From Acidimicrobiia bacterium (GTDB taxonomy: Bacteria; Actinomycetota; Acidimicrobiia; Acidimicrobiales; Acidimicrobilacustridaceae), in contig JAEMTX010000005.1 in the NCBI GenBank assembly GCA_016462055.1, forward strand, positions 1 to 16,453: DNA of 16,453 nt, given 5' to 3'. The notes under the pieces are model-generated. The model had not been told where the DNA came from and searched no databases. It worked only from the letters and a program-made list of their open reading frames with translations. This document shows, piece by piece, positions 6,974 to 14,074 of this stretch. Numbering within the stretch: position 1 is the stretch's first letter; the number at the start of each line of letters is the position of its first letter. Made by a program: the position numbers and the translations under genes.

Positions 6974-8479
6974 TTAGCTCTCGGGCGTGAGTTTCGCCCA
7001 GCCTCGCGACCGTTCGACTCCTCGCAACCATTGTCGGTGCGCCGTATCGACGTGTGAACGGTCAGCACACGGTTCAATGGCGACATCAATTGACCAGTTC
7101 TCGCTGATGTCCGCAATCGAGTCCCAAACTCCTTCCGCAAGTCCGGCGAGATACGCGGCACCGAGGGCAGTGATGTCCTGCACTACGGGACGATGTATGG
7201 GTACGCCCAAATGGTCGGCTTGCAGTTGAAGGACGAAATCGCTGGCCGCTCCGCCATCGGCTCGGAGTGCCGTGAGATTAAGGCCTCCTGCTGTTGCCAT
7301 GGCTTCGACAACGTCTCGGGTCTGTAGTGCAACCGATTCGAGCATTGCGCGCGCGAGATGCGCAGCGGTTGTGCCCCGAGTAATTCCGAGGATGGTTCCC
7401 CGAGCGTAGGGATCCCACCAGGGGCTTCCGAGGCCGGTGAACGCGGGGACAATGACAACCCCGTTACTGCTTTCGACTGACGATGCCAGCGCCGTGACAT
7501 CACCTGAGTTTTCGATGACCTGCAAACCGTCGCGCAGCCATTGGACACCCGAACCGGTAACAAAGATCGCGCCTTCATAGGCATAGGTAAGTTGCGGCGT
7601 GCCCGTTGCGTCGGGCAGCGACCACGCAACGGTGGTGAGGAGTCCGTCGACTGGCTTAGGGCATGTCGTTCCCATGTTCATGAGAACAAAACTTCCGGTG
7701 CCGTAGGTGTTCTTGGCCATTCCTGGTTCGAAACAGGCTTGTCCAAATAAGGCGGCCTGCTGGTCACCGGCGATACCGCTTATGGGAATTCCCGCGCCGA
7801 GAGGACATGAATCGGAAGTGAGTGCAACTTGGCCGCTGGAGGGAACGACTTCGGGGAGAACATGCATCGGTACGCCAAAAAGGTCGCACAGTTCTTCAGA
7901 CCACTGACCGCTTCGAATATCGAACAGCATGGTTCTGCTGGCGTTGGTGGCATCAGTGATGTGAGTCGAACCATTGGTGAGTTTCCACACCAACCATGAA
8001 TCGATGGTTCCGAGTGCGACGGAATGATCAGGAGTGACGGCACCTTCAGTAAAAATCCATTGGGCCTTTGTGGCGGAAAAATATGGATCGAGTACGAGGC
8101 CAGTGGTCGATCGCACGAGTGGCAGCACTCCGTCGGATTCCAGTTGTGCGCAAAAATCCGATGTGCGACGGTCCTGCCACACGATGGAGCGGTGAAGGGG
8201 GCGACCGGTTGCGCGATCCCACACCACGACAGTTTCTCGCTGGTTCGTAATGCCAATGGCCGCGATGGTTTGATCGAGGGCCTGAAGCGCGCGGCCGAGA
8301 TCACTGAGCACGGCGCGAATGGCCGACCATATTTCTTCAGCGTCGTGTTCTACCCAACCGGGTTGGGGGAAGTACTGGTTGAATTCTTGATACGCCGAGG
8401 TGAGCGGCACTCCGCTGGGGTCGAAGGCAATGGCCCTGACTCCTGTGGTCCCGGCATCGATGGCGACGACAACGCTCAT
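6974..8479 (-). CDS. glpK: Glycerol kinase
   Basis: A 501-residue FGGY-family kinase of normal GlpK length that phosphorylates glycerol to sn-glycerol 3-phosphate with ATP in the cytoplasm. The glycerol-contacting residues known from E. coli are all present: Arg81-Glu82 in GITNQRET, Trp101 in IVWQDRRT, Tyr133 in LVLDPYFSATK, and Asp239-Gln240 in IAGDQQAALFGQ. Other family marks are DAGTTG (8-13), NTYGTGSFVLMNMG (257-270) and YEGAIFVTGSGVQWLRDG. The N-terminal loop reads GTTGVR where many GlpK proteins read GTTSSR. No glycerol facilitator or glycerol-3-phosphate dehydrogenase is adjacent. It diverges from the acyl-CoA dehydrogenase with 30 bp between the two ATGs, and no Shine-Dalgarno is visible. 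Confidence 0.93.
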   Translation of the reverse strand: MSVVVAIDAGTTGVRAIAFDPSGVPLTSAYQEFNQYFPQPGWVEHDAEEIWSAIRAVLSDLGRALQALDQTIAAIGITNQRETVVVWDRATGRPLHRSIVWQDRRTSDFCAQLESDGVLPLVRSTTGLVLDPYFSATKAQWIFTEGAVTPDHSVALGTIDSWLVWKLTNGSTHITDATNASRTMLFDIRSGQWSEELCDLFGVPMHVLPEVVPSSGQVALTSDSCPLGAGIPISGIAGDQQAALFGQACFEPGMAKNTYGTGSFVLMNMGTTCPKPVDGLLTTVAWSLPDATGTPQLTYAYEGAIFVTGSGVQWLRDGLQVIENSGDVTALASSVESSNGVVIVPAFTGLGSPWWDPYARGTILGITRGTTAAHLARAMLESVALQTRDVVEAMATAGGLNLTALRADGGAASDFVLQLQADHLGVPIHRPVVQDITALGAAYLAGLAEGVWDSIADISENWSIDVAIEPCADRSHVDTAHRQWLRGVERSRGWAKLTPES

Positions 8480-8509
8480 GAGGGTGTCAGTTCAGGGCAG
8501 ACTGCGGTC

Positions 8510-9745
8510 ATGAGCATTGATTTCAGTCTGTCACCCGAACTCGAAGCGATCCGAGAGAAGGTCCGAACCTTTATCTCCGAGATTGTTACCCCGACCGAAC
8601 AGCGCCTTGAAGCCTCAGGAATCGCAGAGACGGATCGGCGCGCATATGTCGCTGAACTAATTGAGCTACGGCGCCAAGCGCAGGAACTGGGGCTCTGGCT
8701 CCCACACATGCCGGTTGAATGGGGCGGCATGGGCCTGGGTCATGTCCAGCTTGCAATGGTGCAGGCGGAGGCGGCTCGCACGCGGCTCGGCCCGTGGGTA
8801 CTCAATTGTCAGGCGCCCGATGAAGGCAACATGCATACGTTGTTGCATTGGGGAACCGATGAGCAGAAAGAAAAGTATCTGCGTCCGCTTTGTGAAGGAC
8901 GTGTGTGGTCCTGCTTCGCGATGACAGAACCTGAAGTTGCCGGTTCCGATCCCACTCTCATTCGTACACACGCTGAACAAGACGGAGAGGAATGGGTGAT
9001 CAATGGTCATAAGTGGTTTATCTCGAACGCCCATCGCGCGAGCTTCGCGATTCTCGTTGCGCGAACTGAAGACGACCCTGATCTTCCGCAGGCTGCCAAT
9101 ACGGCGTTCATCGTTGATATTCCGTCTGAAGGTTGGACCGAAGTGCGTCAGATCGAAACGATGCACGGCGCGACTGGCCATTCAGAGATTCTGATCGAGG
9201 ATCTTCGCGTTGCTGATTCGCAGATGTTGGGAGGACGGGGACAAGGCCATCGTCTCGGTCAGTATCGTCTTGGCCCGGCGCGCCTTGCCCATTGCATGCG
9301 CTGGATCGCTCAAGCTGAGGTCGCTCTCGACATGATGGTGGCGCGTTCCCTCGACCGCTACTCCCACGGTTCGATTCTTGCGGAGAAGCAGGGTATCCAG
9401 TGGCTGATCGCTGATTCAGCGATGGAGTTGTATCAGTGCAAACTCATGGTGCTGCACGCTGCATACAAGATCGATCGCGGCGATGACTTCACCGCCGAGG
9501 TATCGATGGCGAAACATTTCGTTGCGAATTCACTCAATCGGATAATCGATCGAGCAATCCAAGTACATGGAGCGCTTGGCTACTCGACTGATACGCCTCT
9601 CGCACACATGTATCAGCAAGCTCGCTGGGCGCGATTTGCTGATGGTGCCGATGAAATCCACCAGATGCGAATTGCGCAGCGGACAATTGCCGCCTGGCGT
9701 GATCATGGAAGTACCCGCACAGCGACTGGCGATCTTCCGATCTAA
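8510..9745 (+). CDS. Acyl-CoA dehydrogenase, ACAD10/ACAD11-like
   Basis: A 411-residue FAD-dependent acyl-CoA dehydrogenase. Visible family features: WLPHMPVEWGGMGLG (63-77), CFAMTEPEVAGSDPT (135-149) binding the flavin, WVINGHKWFISNA (162-174), and QVHGALGYSTDTPLAHMYQQAR (351-372, with the dimer and FAD contacts). GPARLAHCMRWIAQAE (255-270) and FADGADEIH (376-384) resemble the ACAD10/ACAD11 branch. At the place where medium-chain enzymes have their catalytic Glu (in YEGT), this protein has Asp378, so the base may differ. The ATG at 8510 is chosen because it gives the usual FSLSPELEAIR start; the open frame extends much further upstream, but only antisense to glpK. CAGACT lies 6 nt before the ATG, a weak match to the leaderless pattern. 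Substrate unknown. Confidence 0.88.
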   Translation: MSIDFSLSPELEAIREKVRTFISEIVTPTEQRLEASGIAETDRRAYVAELIELRRQAQELGLWLPHMPVEWGGMGLGHVQLAMVQAEAARTRLGPWVLNCQAPDEGNMHTLLHWGTDEQKEKYLRPLCEGRVWSCFAMTEPEVAGSDPTLIRTHAEQDGEEWVINGHKWFISNAHRASFAILVARTEDDPDLPQAANTAFIVDIPSEGWTEVRQIETMHGATGHSEILIEDLRVADSQMLGGRGQGHRLGQYRLGPARLAHCMRWIAQAEVALDMMVARSLDRYSHGSILAEKQGIQWLIADSAMELYQCKLMVLHAAYKIDRGDDFTAEVSMAKHFVANSLNRIIDRAIQVHGALGYSTDTPLAHMYQQARWARFADGADEIHQMRIAQRTIAAWRDHGSTRTATGDLPI

Positions 9746-9759
9746 TCCGAACCTCCGAC

Positions 9760-9909
9760 TTAGGGGGCGGACGCGACAGTTGTCGTTGTCTGTTCCTGAT
9801 TCAGCGGTTGCGGTTGATCTTCCGTGGGGATGCCGCACGACAGCGCAATTGCGGAAACGCACGCGAGGATTGCGGTTGTGGCGAAAAGTCGGCGGATTCT
9901 TTTGGTCAT
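9760..9909 (-). CDS. 49-residue lipoprotein resembling a truncated LpqB/GerMN-family N-terminus
   Basis: This short gene starts with an ATG that overlaps the stop codon of the histidine kinase (ATGA, 9906-9909) and ends at TAA (9760-9762). It encodes 49 residues: a basic start MTKRIRRLF, a hydrophobic stretch (10-24), and a lipobox IALSC with lipidated Cys25, so it should be exported and lipid-anchored. The mature part begins CGIPTEDQPQPL, the type of start seen in LpqB/GerMN lipoproteins encoded after MtrB in actinobacteria, then has a TTTT linker and stops. The GerMN and beta-propeller domains expected next are absent. Only 14 nt separate it from the convergent dehydrogenase stop. It could be a decayed lpqB or a deliberate mini-lipoprotein. 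The signal and lipobox are clear; the family link is inference. Confidence 0.6.
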   Translation of the reverse strand: MTKRIRRLFATTAILACVSAIALSCGIPTEDQPQPLNQEQTTTTVASAP

Positions 9910-11384
9910 AGCTCGGCATCCTCTTTCTCTTCAGGAGGAGGCGGGTCAACGAGTGAAAGTTCGACAATGAATCGGGCACCGTGGTCACCGTCACGTCGAT
10001 CCTCTACCCATACGCGCCCGCCGTGGAGGCGCACGTGTTCGTCGATCAGAGCGAGGCCGAGTCCAACGCCAGTGTCGTTGGAACGATTGCCGCCCTCACT
10101 CCCACGAGAGAAACGATCGAACACAATGTCACGTTCATCTTCCGGTACGCCGTTTCCGTGATCTTCAACACTGATGTGAATTCGGTCTTCGGTGCGCTCG
10201 ACGGTGACTGATGTAGCGCCACCGGCATAACGAGCTGCATTGTCAAGGAGATTGGCGATCACGCGGCCGAATCTTCGTTTATCAACGCGAACGATGAGAT
10301 TTTCAGTGTCAATATCGTGGATGACGGGGACACCGCCACCGCCGAGAATGCTCACTGATTGATAGACAAGTTCGACAACGAGAACTTCCTCGAGGTGGAG
10401 GGTGATCGCCCCGACATCGAAGCGAGAAATCTCAAGAAGGTCTTCGACGAGCTGTTGCAGGCGATCGATGTCAGCGGACAGCAATTCAAGTGCGGTACGA
10501 GCGCGCTCAGGAAGGTCATCTCTGGTGTTTTCGAGTACTTCGATTGATGCTGCAAGCGTCATAAGTGGTGACCGCAACTCGTGGCTAACTTCCGATGCGA
10601 ATCGCGCATCTCGTTCGATTCGATCTTCAAGCGCTTGGGCCATTTCGTTGAATGGTCGTGAGATCAGGTCGAGGTCGGGGTCGACTCCTTCTGGAAGCCG
10701 AGTGTCGAGACGACCTCCGGCGATTGCTCCCGCTGCCGTTCCCACGTCGAGAAGTGGAGCAAAGACCCGACGGCTGGCCCAGTAGCCAATAAGGGCTCCG
10801 GCAACAGTCGTGAGCACCGACGCGATGAGCAATGTCATGGCGAGGCCGTTGAGCGTGTGTTGAAGATCGGCGAGCGGGACACTTTCGAAATATTGGGCGT
10901 CGAGATCAGGAACGGGCACGCCGACAATGAGTTGAGTGGAGCCGTTGACCGGCGTTCGCATACGGGCTGCTTGACCGCCAGCGACCATCACGGTCAGCGA
11001 CTCGGGAATGGACTGCTGGTCGAACGCAGAACTGTTCGTTGCGTACCAGCGGCTGTCACTTGAAAGCACGGCATTGGCAGCATTGGGGTGGGAGAGCGCA
11101 TTGAGCGAGCGATTTACTGCGGTTGGCGTCGTTGCGTAGGGGAGTTCCACCGCCAGACGGTCCGCATTCGCGAATGCCCGAGTGACGGCAGAGTTTTGTC
11201 GCTGGTCAATCAGGTTTTGTCGGGTGAGACCGAACGTAATGAAGGCCAATGACGCCGACAGGACGGCGGCGCCGAGAGCAAAAGTGACAGTGAGCCTGGT
11301 CCTGAGCCCGAATCGACGGCGCACCGGAGCGATGATTCGAGCCCGACGGCGGCGCCGAGTTCGGGTTGTAATCGGTTTGGTCAC
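9906..11384 (-). CDS. mtrB: MtrB-like sensor histidine kinase
   Basis: A 492-residue membrane sensor kinase. In order: Arg-rich cytoplasmic start (8-30), membrane helix 1 (about 31-53), extracytoplasmic sensor region (54-178), membrane helix 2 (179-201), HAMP linker (202-255), dimerisation domain with phospho-accepting His268 in FASEVSHELRSPL, and the ATPase domain with N-box Asn378/Asn382 (NLLDNAARYA), G1 DHGNGVP (408-414) and G2 GVGLGLAL (439-446). The GTG start overlaps the regulator stop (GTGA, 11381-11384); a longer open frame runs back into the regulator and is not used. It partners the MtrA-type regulator, a system that in mycobacteria and corynebacteria controls cell-wall and division genes. 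The symbol is by resemblance and gene order; orthology is not proven. Confidence 0.85.
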   Translation of the reverse strand: MTKPITTRTRRRRRARIIAPVRRRFGLRTRLTVTFALGAAVLSASLAFITFGLTRQNLIDQRQNSAVTRAFANADRLAVELPYATTPTAVNRSLNALSHPNAANAVLSSDSRWYATNSSAFDQQSIPESLTVMVAGGQAARMRTPVNGSTQLIVGVPVPDLDAQYFESVPLADLQHTLNGLAMTLLIASVLTTVAGALIGYWASRRVFAPLLDVGTAAGAIAGGRLDTRLPEGVDPDLDLISRPFNEMAQALEDRIERDARFASEVSHELRSPLMTLAASIEVLENTRDDLPERARTALELLSADIDRLQQLVEDLLEISRFDVGAITLHLEEVLVVELVYQSVSILGGGGVPVIHDIDTENLIVRVDKRRFGRVIANLLDNAARYAGGATSVTVERTEDRIHISVEDHGNGVPEDERDIVFDRFSRGSEGGNRSNDTGVGLGLALIDEHVRLHGGRVWVEDRRDGDHGARFIVELSLVDPPPPEEKEDAEL

Positions 11385-12061
11385 TGCTGCAGTTTGTAGC
11401 CGAGGCCGCGGATCGTCATGACGTGACGCGGGTTTGCCGGATCGACTTCGACCTTCATGCGAAGGCGGCGAACATGGACATCGACCAGGCGTCCATCGCC
11501 GAAGTAGCCGTATCCCCAAATTCTTTCGAGGAGAACCTCGCGACTAAACACGCGACCGGGGGCCGATGCGAGCTCGACGAGTAAACGGAATTCGGTTTTT
11601 GTCAGGTGGACTTCTGCGTTATCGCGAAGCACGATTCCTTCATCAGGGATGATTTCAAGGTCACCGAATCGGAGGTGTGTCGGTGCGAGGTCGATTGTGC
11701 GCGCCCGTCTAAGGAGAGCACGAATACGGGCAGAGAGTTCCTTGGGGGCGAACGGCTTCGTGAGGTAATCGTCAGCACCAGCTTCGAGTCCTGCAACAAC
11801 GTCGTGAGTATCGGCGCGTGCCGTCACCATGACGATGGGTACGTCGCTGACGCGTCGAATCGAGCGACAGACGTCGAAGCCATCGATGCCGGGCAACATG
11901 ATGTCGATAAGTACGACATCGCTGGGTTGGCGCGTAAACGACTGAAGCGCGTCTTCTCCCGTATCGGCCTCTTCGACCTCCCATCCTTCGTCCTCAAGAG
12001 CGAGGCGAACGGCGGTGCGGATTCGTTCGTCGTCTTCGACGGTAAGGATGCGGGTTCCCAT
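11381..12061 (-). CDS. mtrA: MtrA-like OmpR-family response regulator
   Basis: A 226-residue two-component regulator. The receiver domain (1-118) has the acidic pocket Glu9-Asp10-Asp11, the phospho-accepting Asp53 in LIDIMLPG, Thr80 and Lys102 (TKPF). The OmpR-type winged-helix DNA-binding domain (about 128-226) contains LTKTEFRLLVELASAPGRVF and the recognition/wing region VDVHVRRLRMKVE followed by RGLGYKLQ. Length and sequence fit MtrA, the partner of MtrB. The ATG lies 67 nt after the IMPase stop, and that gap contains inverted repeats that may be an operator. It is translationally coupled to the kinase gene. Other OmpR-type regulators are similar, so the MtrA name rests on the pair plus the lipoprotein after the kinase. 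Confidence 0.87.
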   Translation of the reverse strand: MGTRILTVEDDERIRTAVRLALEDEGWEVEEADTGEDALQSFTRQPSDVVLIDIMLPGIDGFDVCRSIRRVSDVPIVMVTARADTHDVVAGLEAGADDYLTKPFAPKELSARIRALLRRARTIDLAPTHLRFGDLEIIPDEGIVLRDNAEVHLTKTEFRLLVELASAPGRVFSREVLLERIWGYGYFGDGRLVDVHVRRLRMKVEVDPANPRHVMTIRGLGYKLQQ

Positions 12062-12128
12062 AGGTCTTCTATTGTCACCGAAAGCGGACCGCCGCGTCAG
12101 ATTTCGGGCTTGTGCTGGTTTTCGGTGC
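12062..12128 (-). promoter_or_regulatory. Possible operator/promoter region upstream of the mtrA-like gene
   Basis: The 67-nt gap holds a perfect 8-bp inverted repeat, CACCGAAA (12076-12083) and TTTCGGTG (12120-12127), with 36 nt between the arms. Inside it lies a GCGG-ACCG-CCGC hairpin (12084-12095). On the minus strand a GACAAT box lies 9 nt before the ATG. The repeats could bind a regulator or be a weak attenuator after the IMPase gene; there is no T-run. Confidence 0.25.
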
Positions 12129-12929
12129 TTACGCGTTGGCAGCGTCGGCGTCGATCAAGAGCGTTCTCAGCCCGTCGAAGAGCGCTGGTGGGGCGGCAAG
12201 ACAGAAGTCGAATTCGGGCGCACCGCCGGAGAGATTTCCGACCATTGCTCCAGCTTCGGTGGCAACAAGTGCTCCTGCAGCATGATCCCAAGGTTGCAGG
12301 CCGCGCTCGTAATAGGCGTCTACCCGCCCGCATGCGACCGAACATAGGTCGACTGAGGCTGCGCCCATCCGACGGATATCGCGCACATTGGCGATGAGGC
12401 GACCAAGGACGGCAGCCTGTCGACGCCTCCGGTCTGGTTCATAGGAGAATCCGGTTGCGATCAGTGCTCGGGAAAGTTCGGTTTCGCCTGAAGCCTGGAT
12501 CGGTTGGCCGTTGCGAAAGGAACCACCGCCGCGGAGTGCGGTGAACACATCTCTGTGGAGAGGATCGTGAACAACGCCGGCGGCAACAGCTCCATCGATT
12601 TCAGCTGCAATCGAGACCGCGAAGCCGGCGTGGCCATAGAGGTAGTTGGTTGTGCCGTCGATCGGATCGACGATCCACCGCACGCCGCTGGATCCAGGTC
12701 GGTCAGTTCCTTCTTCGCCGAGAATGGCATCGTCGGGACGAGCTTTCGTGAGGAGTCCGAGGATCAACGCCTCTGAAGCGCGATCCATTTCGGTCACCAT
12801 GTCGGTGCCAGTGGTCTTGGTGTCGACAGTCGTGCGAGCGCGTGAGAGTCCTTCGACGATGAGCGCAGCAGCTTCGCCAGCTATCGACGTTGCGAGTTCA
12901 AGAAGCGTTGCTGGTTCGGGTGGTGTCAT
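12129..12929 (-). CDS. Inositol-monophosphatase family protein
   Basis: A 266-residue member of the Mg-dependent inositol monophosphatase family. Motif A is DPIDGTTN (88-95) with Asp88 and Asp91; Glu72-Glu73 in LGEEG complete the first metal site; motif B is WDHAAGALVATEAGA (214-228) with Asp215. GTDMVTEMDRASE (41-53) is the conserved N-terminal segment. It could make free inositol from inositol 1-phosphate for phosphatidylinositol-based lipids, but relatives also act on fructose 1,6-bisphosphate, histidinol phosphate or adenosine bisphosphate, so I leave the symbol empty. The ATG at 12929 overlaps the stop of the upstream membrane-protein gene (ATGA, 12926-12929); a longer frame upstream is only the shadow of that gene. 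Confidence 0.88.
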   Translation of the reverse strand: MTPPEPATLLELATSIAGEAAALIVEGLSRARTTVDTKTTGTDMVTEMDRASEALILGLLTKARPDDAILGEEGTDRPGSSGVRWIVDPIDGTTNYLYGHAGFAVSIAAEIDGAVAAGVVHDPLHRDVFTALRGGGSFRNGQPIQASGETELSRALIATGFSYEPDRRRRQAAVLGRLIANVRDIRRMGAASVDLCSVACGRVDAYYERGLQPWDHAAGALVATEAGAMVGNLSGGAPEFDFCLAAPPALFDGLRTLLIDADAANA

Positions 12930-13258
12930 CGAACACGGGGAACATTGCGGCTCGCTGCGGTGGATTTTGTCGCTGCGATGGCTGCTTCTTCGCGTGCCCG
13001 AATGGTGTTCCATTCGCCCATGGCTCGAAGCGTAAGGATCACAACGACTGCAGTTCCGAGGGCAGCAACGATCGCACCGAAAAGAGCGCCGAGTCCTGCC
13101 CACACCGATGAGTCGCCGGTGACCTGAAGATCAACGAATGCATAGCCAATGAACCCACCTGCTGTGCCTCCGATGAGGATCGCGATGAACGCGAGCAATC
13201 GGGCACCGACCGATGGGAGTGCTGAACGGGTAGGTGAGATGGGGGTCGTGGAGGACAT
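12926..13258 (-). CDS. Small two-helix membrane protein of unknown function
   Basis: A 110-residue protein that I do not recognise. After a Ser/Pro/Thr-rich start it has two hydrophobic segments, about 18-42 (LLAFIAILIGGTAGGFIGYAF) and 51-78 (rich in Gly, Ala and Val), both with small-residue packing motifs, then a basic amphipathic tail (80-110). The stop overlaps the IMPase ATG by 4 nt, so they are co-translated. Two starts are possible, ATG 13267 and ATG 13258. I prefer 13258 because a TACGAT box lies 7 nt before it, matching the leaderless pattern elsewhere, while nothing suitable precedes 13267. The much longer frame back to 13378 would overlap the divergent synthase gene and is unlikely. 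Confidence 0.7.
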   Translation of the reverse strand: MSSTTPISPTRSALPSVGARLLAFIAILIGGTAGGFIGYAFVDLQVTGDSSVWAGLGALFGAIVAALGTAVVVILTLRAMGEWNTIRAREEAAIAATKSTAASRNVPRVR

Positions 13259-13265
13259 CTGCTTC

Positions 13266-13271
13266 ATCGTA
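13266..13271 (-). promoter_or_regulatory. Candidate -10 box (TACGAT, minus strand)
   Basis: On the minus strand TACGAT fits TANNNT and ends 7 nt before the ATG at 13258. A transcript starting there would be leaderless and would carry the membrane-protein and IMPase genes. It decides between the two possible start codons. No -35 box is evident. Confidence 0.4.
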
Positions 13272-13310
13272 CGGTCCGCCGGACCCGCCCCGCGCACTCG
13301 GCAAGGGCTG

Positions 13311-14072
13311 ATGGCTTCTACAGTTGTAGGTGTGAAGCCCCTCGTGATCCTGCCCACCTTCAACGAGGCAGAGAACATTGTTGAGGTTCTTGAGCGTATT
13401 GCGCTGGCGTTGCCGGAAGTAGAGGTTCTCGTGGTCGACGATGGCAGCCCCGATGGGACAGCGGACCTGGCCGAAGCATGGGGAGCAGAACACGGTGGTC
13501 GGGTGTCGCTGCTGCGCCGTGGGGCTAAGGCGGGTTTGGGCTCGGCGTATCGGGCCGGTTTCGCATACGGCCTAGCGAATGGCTTCGACGCGTTGATCGA
13601 AATGGACTCGGATCTTCAGCACGATCCCGCAGCGCTTCCTTCGTTGGTGAATGCTGTCGAATCCGGCGCCGATCTTGCCATCGGCTCGCGCTACGTGCCT
13701 GGCGGTCATATTCCTGATTGGCCGAAGCATCGTGAATGGTTATCACGCGGCGGCAATCGCTACGCCGCAGTTGTGCTCAGGCTTCAGGTTCGCGACGCCA
13801 CGGCCGGCTTCCGCTGTTATGCCGCCCCAATGCTTTCGCGTATTCCTCTCGACCTCGTGATAGCCGACGGCTACGGGTTTCAAATCGAAATGGCGTACAA
13901 CGTTGCGCGTCGAGATGGCCGCATCGTTGAAGTCCCGATCACGTTCAGCGACCGCGAGCGCGGAACATCGAAAATGTCTTCACGGATTGTCTTTGAGGCG
14001 TTGATTCTCGTTACGTGGTGGGCGGTCCGTGATCGCATTCTTCGTCGTCCGCTGCCGGCTGACGCTTCGTAA
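13311..14072 (+). CDS. Polyprenol-phosphate mannosyltransferase (Ppm/DPM1-type GT2)
   Basis: A 253-residue GT2 glycosyltransferase that should transfer mannose from GDP-mannose to a polyprenyl phosphate, giving the membrane mannose donor for lipoglycans or protein mannosylation. Family motifs: LPTFNEAENI (14-23), VVDDGSPDGT (41-50), the metal-binding DSD (99-101) in EMDSDLQHDP, GSRYVPGG (125-132), WPKHREWLSRGGN (137-149), VRDATAGFRCY (160-170) and VPITFSDRERGTSKMS (208-223). There are no C-terminal membrane helices, as in single-domain synthases. The ATG at 13311 has a weak AAGGG 3 nt before it; a GTG at 13332 with TACAGT 7 nt upstream would remove seven residues and is equally plausible. The stop is 2 nt before the Nudix ATG. 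Confidence 0.87.
   Translation: MASTVVGVKPLVILPTFNEAENIVEVLERIALALPEVEVLVVDDGSPDGTADLAEAWGAEHGGRVSLLRRGAKAGLGSAYRAGFAYGLANGFDALIEMDSDLQHDPAALPSLVNAVESGADLAIGSRYVPGGHIPDWPKHREWLSRGGNRYAAVVLRLQVRDATAGFRCYAAPMLSRIPLDLVIADGYGFQIEMAYNVARRDGRIVEVPITFSDRERGTSKMSSRIVFEALILVTWWAVRDRILRRPLPADAS
13319..13324 (+). promoter_or_regulatory. Candidate -10 box (TACAGT) for a GTG start at 13332
   Basis: TACAGT fits TANNNT and ends 7 nt before a GTG at 13332, which would start the mannosyltransferase at MKPLVILPTFNEAENI. This mirrors the minus-strand TACGAT box of the divergent operon. If used, the ATG at 13311 lies upstream of the transcript and cannot be the start. Confidence 0.35.
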
Positions 14073-14074
14073 CT

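Noticed and set aside
8024..8509. Open frame extending the acyl-CoA dehydrogenase 162 codons upstream
   Set aside because: It lies wholly antisense to well-conserved glycerol kinase sequence, and the family N-terminus begins at the ATG at 8510.
8480..8509. 30-bp glpK/acyl-CoA dehydrogenase divergent gap as a shared operator
   Set aside because: Only a 4-bp CAGT/ACTG repeat is present; nothing distinguishes it from chance.
10402..10785. 127-codon plus-strand open frame rich in Ser and Arg
   Set aside because: It is a shadow of the kinase's dimerisation and HAMP regions; Ser/Arg-rich antisense frames are typical at this GC content.
11385..11519. Upstream extension of the histidine kinase frame (45 codons)
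   Set aside because: It overlaps the DNA-binding domain of the regulator and has unnatural composition; the GTG at 11384 gives the standard GTGA overlap.
11606..12397. 263-codon open frame on the plus strand
   Set aside because: It is antisense to the response regulator and IMPase genes, both with full motif sets, and shows no family features.
12930..13103. 58-codon N-terminal extension of the IMPase
   Set aside because: It is out-of-frame shadow of the upstream membrane-protein gene and is rich in Cys, Arg and His without any family match.
13149..13310. 54-codon N-terminal extension of the mannosyltransferase
   Set aside because: It would overlap the divergent membrane-protein gene, and the catalytic domain begins right after 13311/13332.
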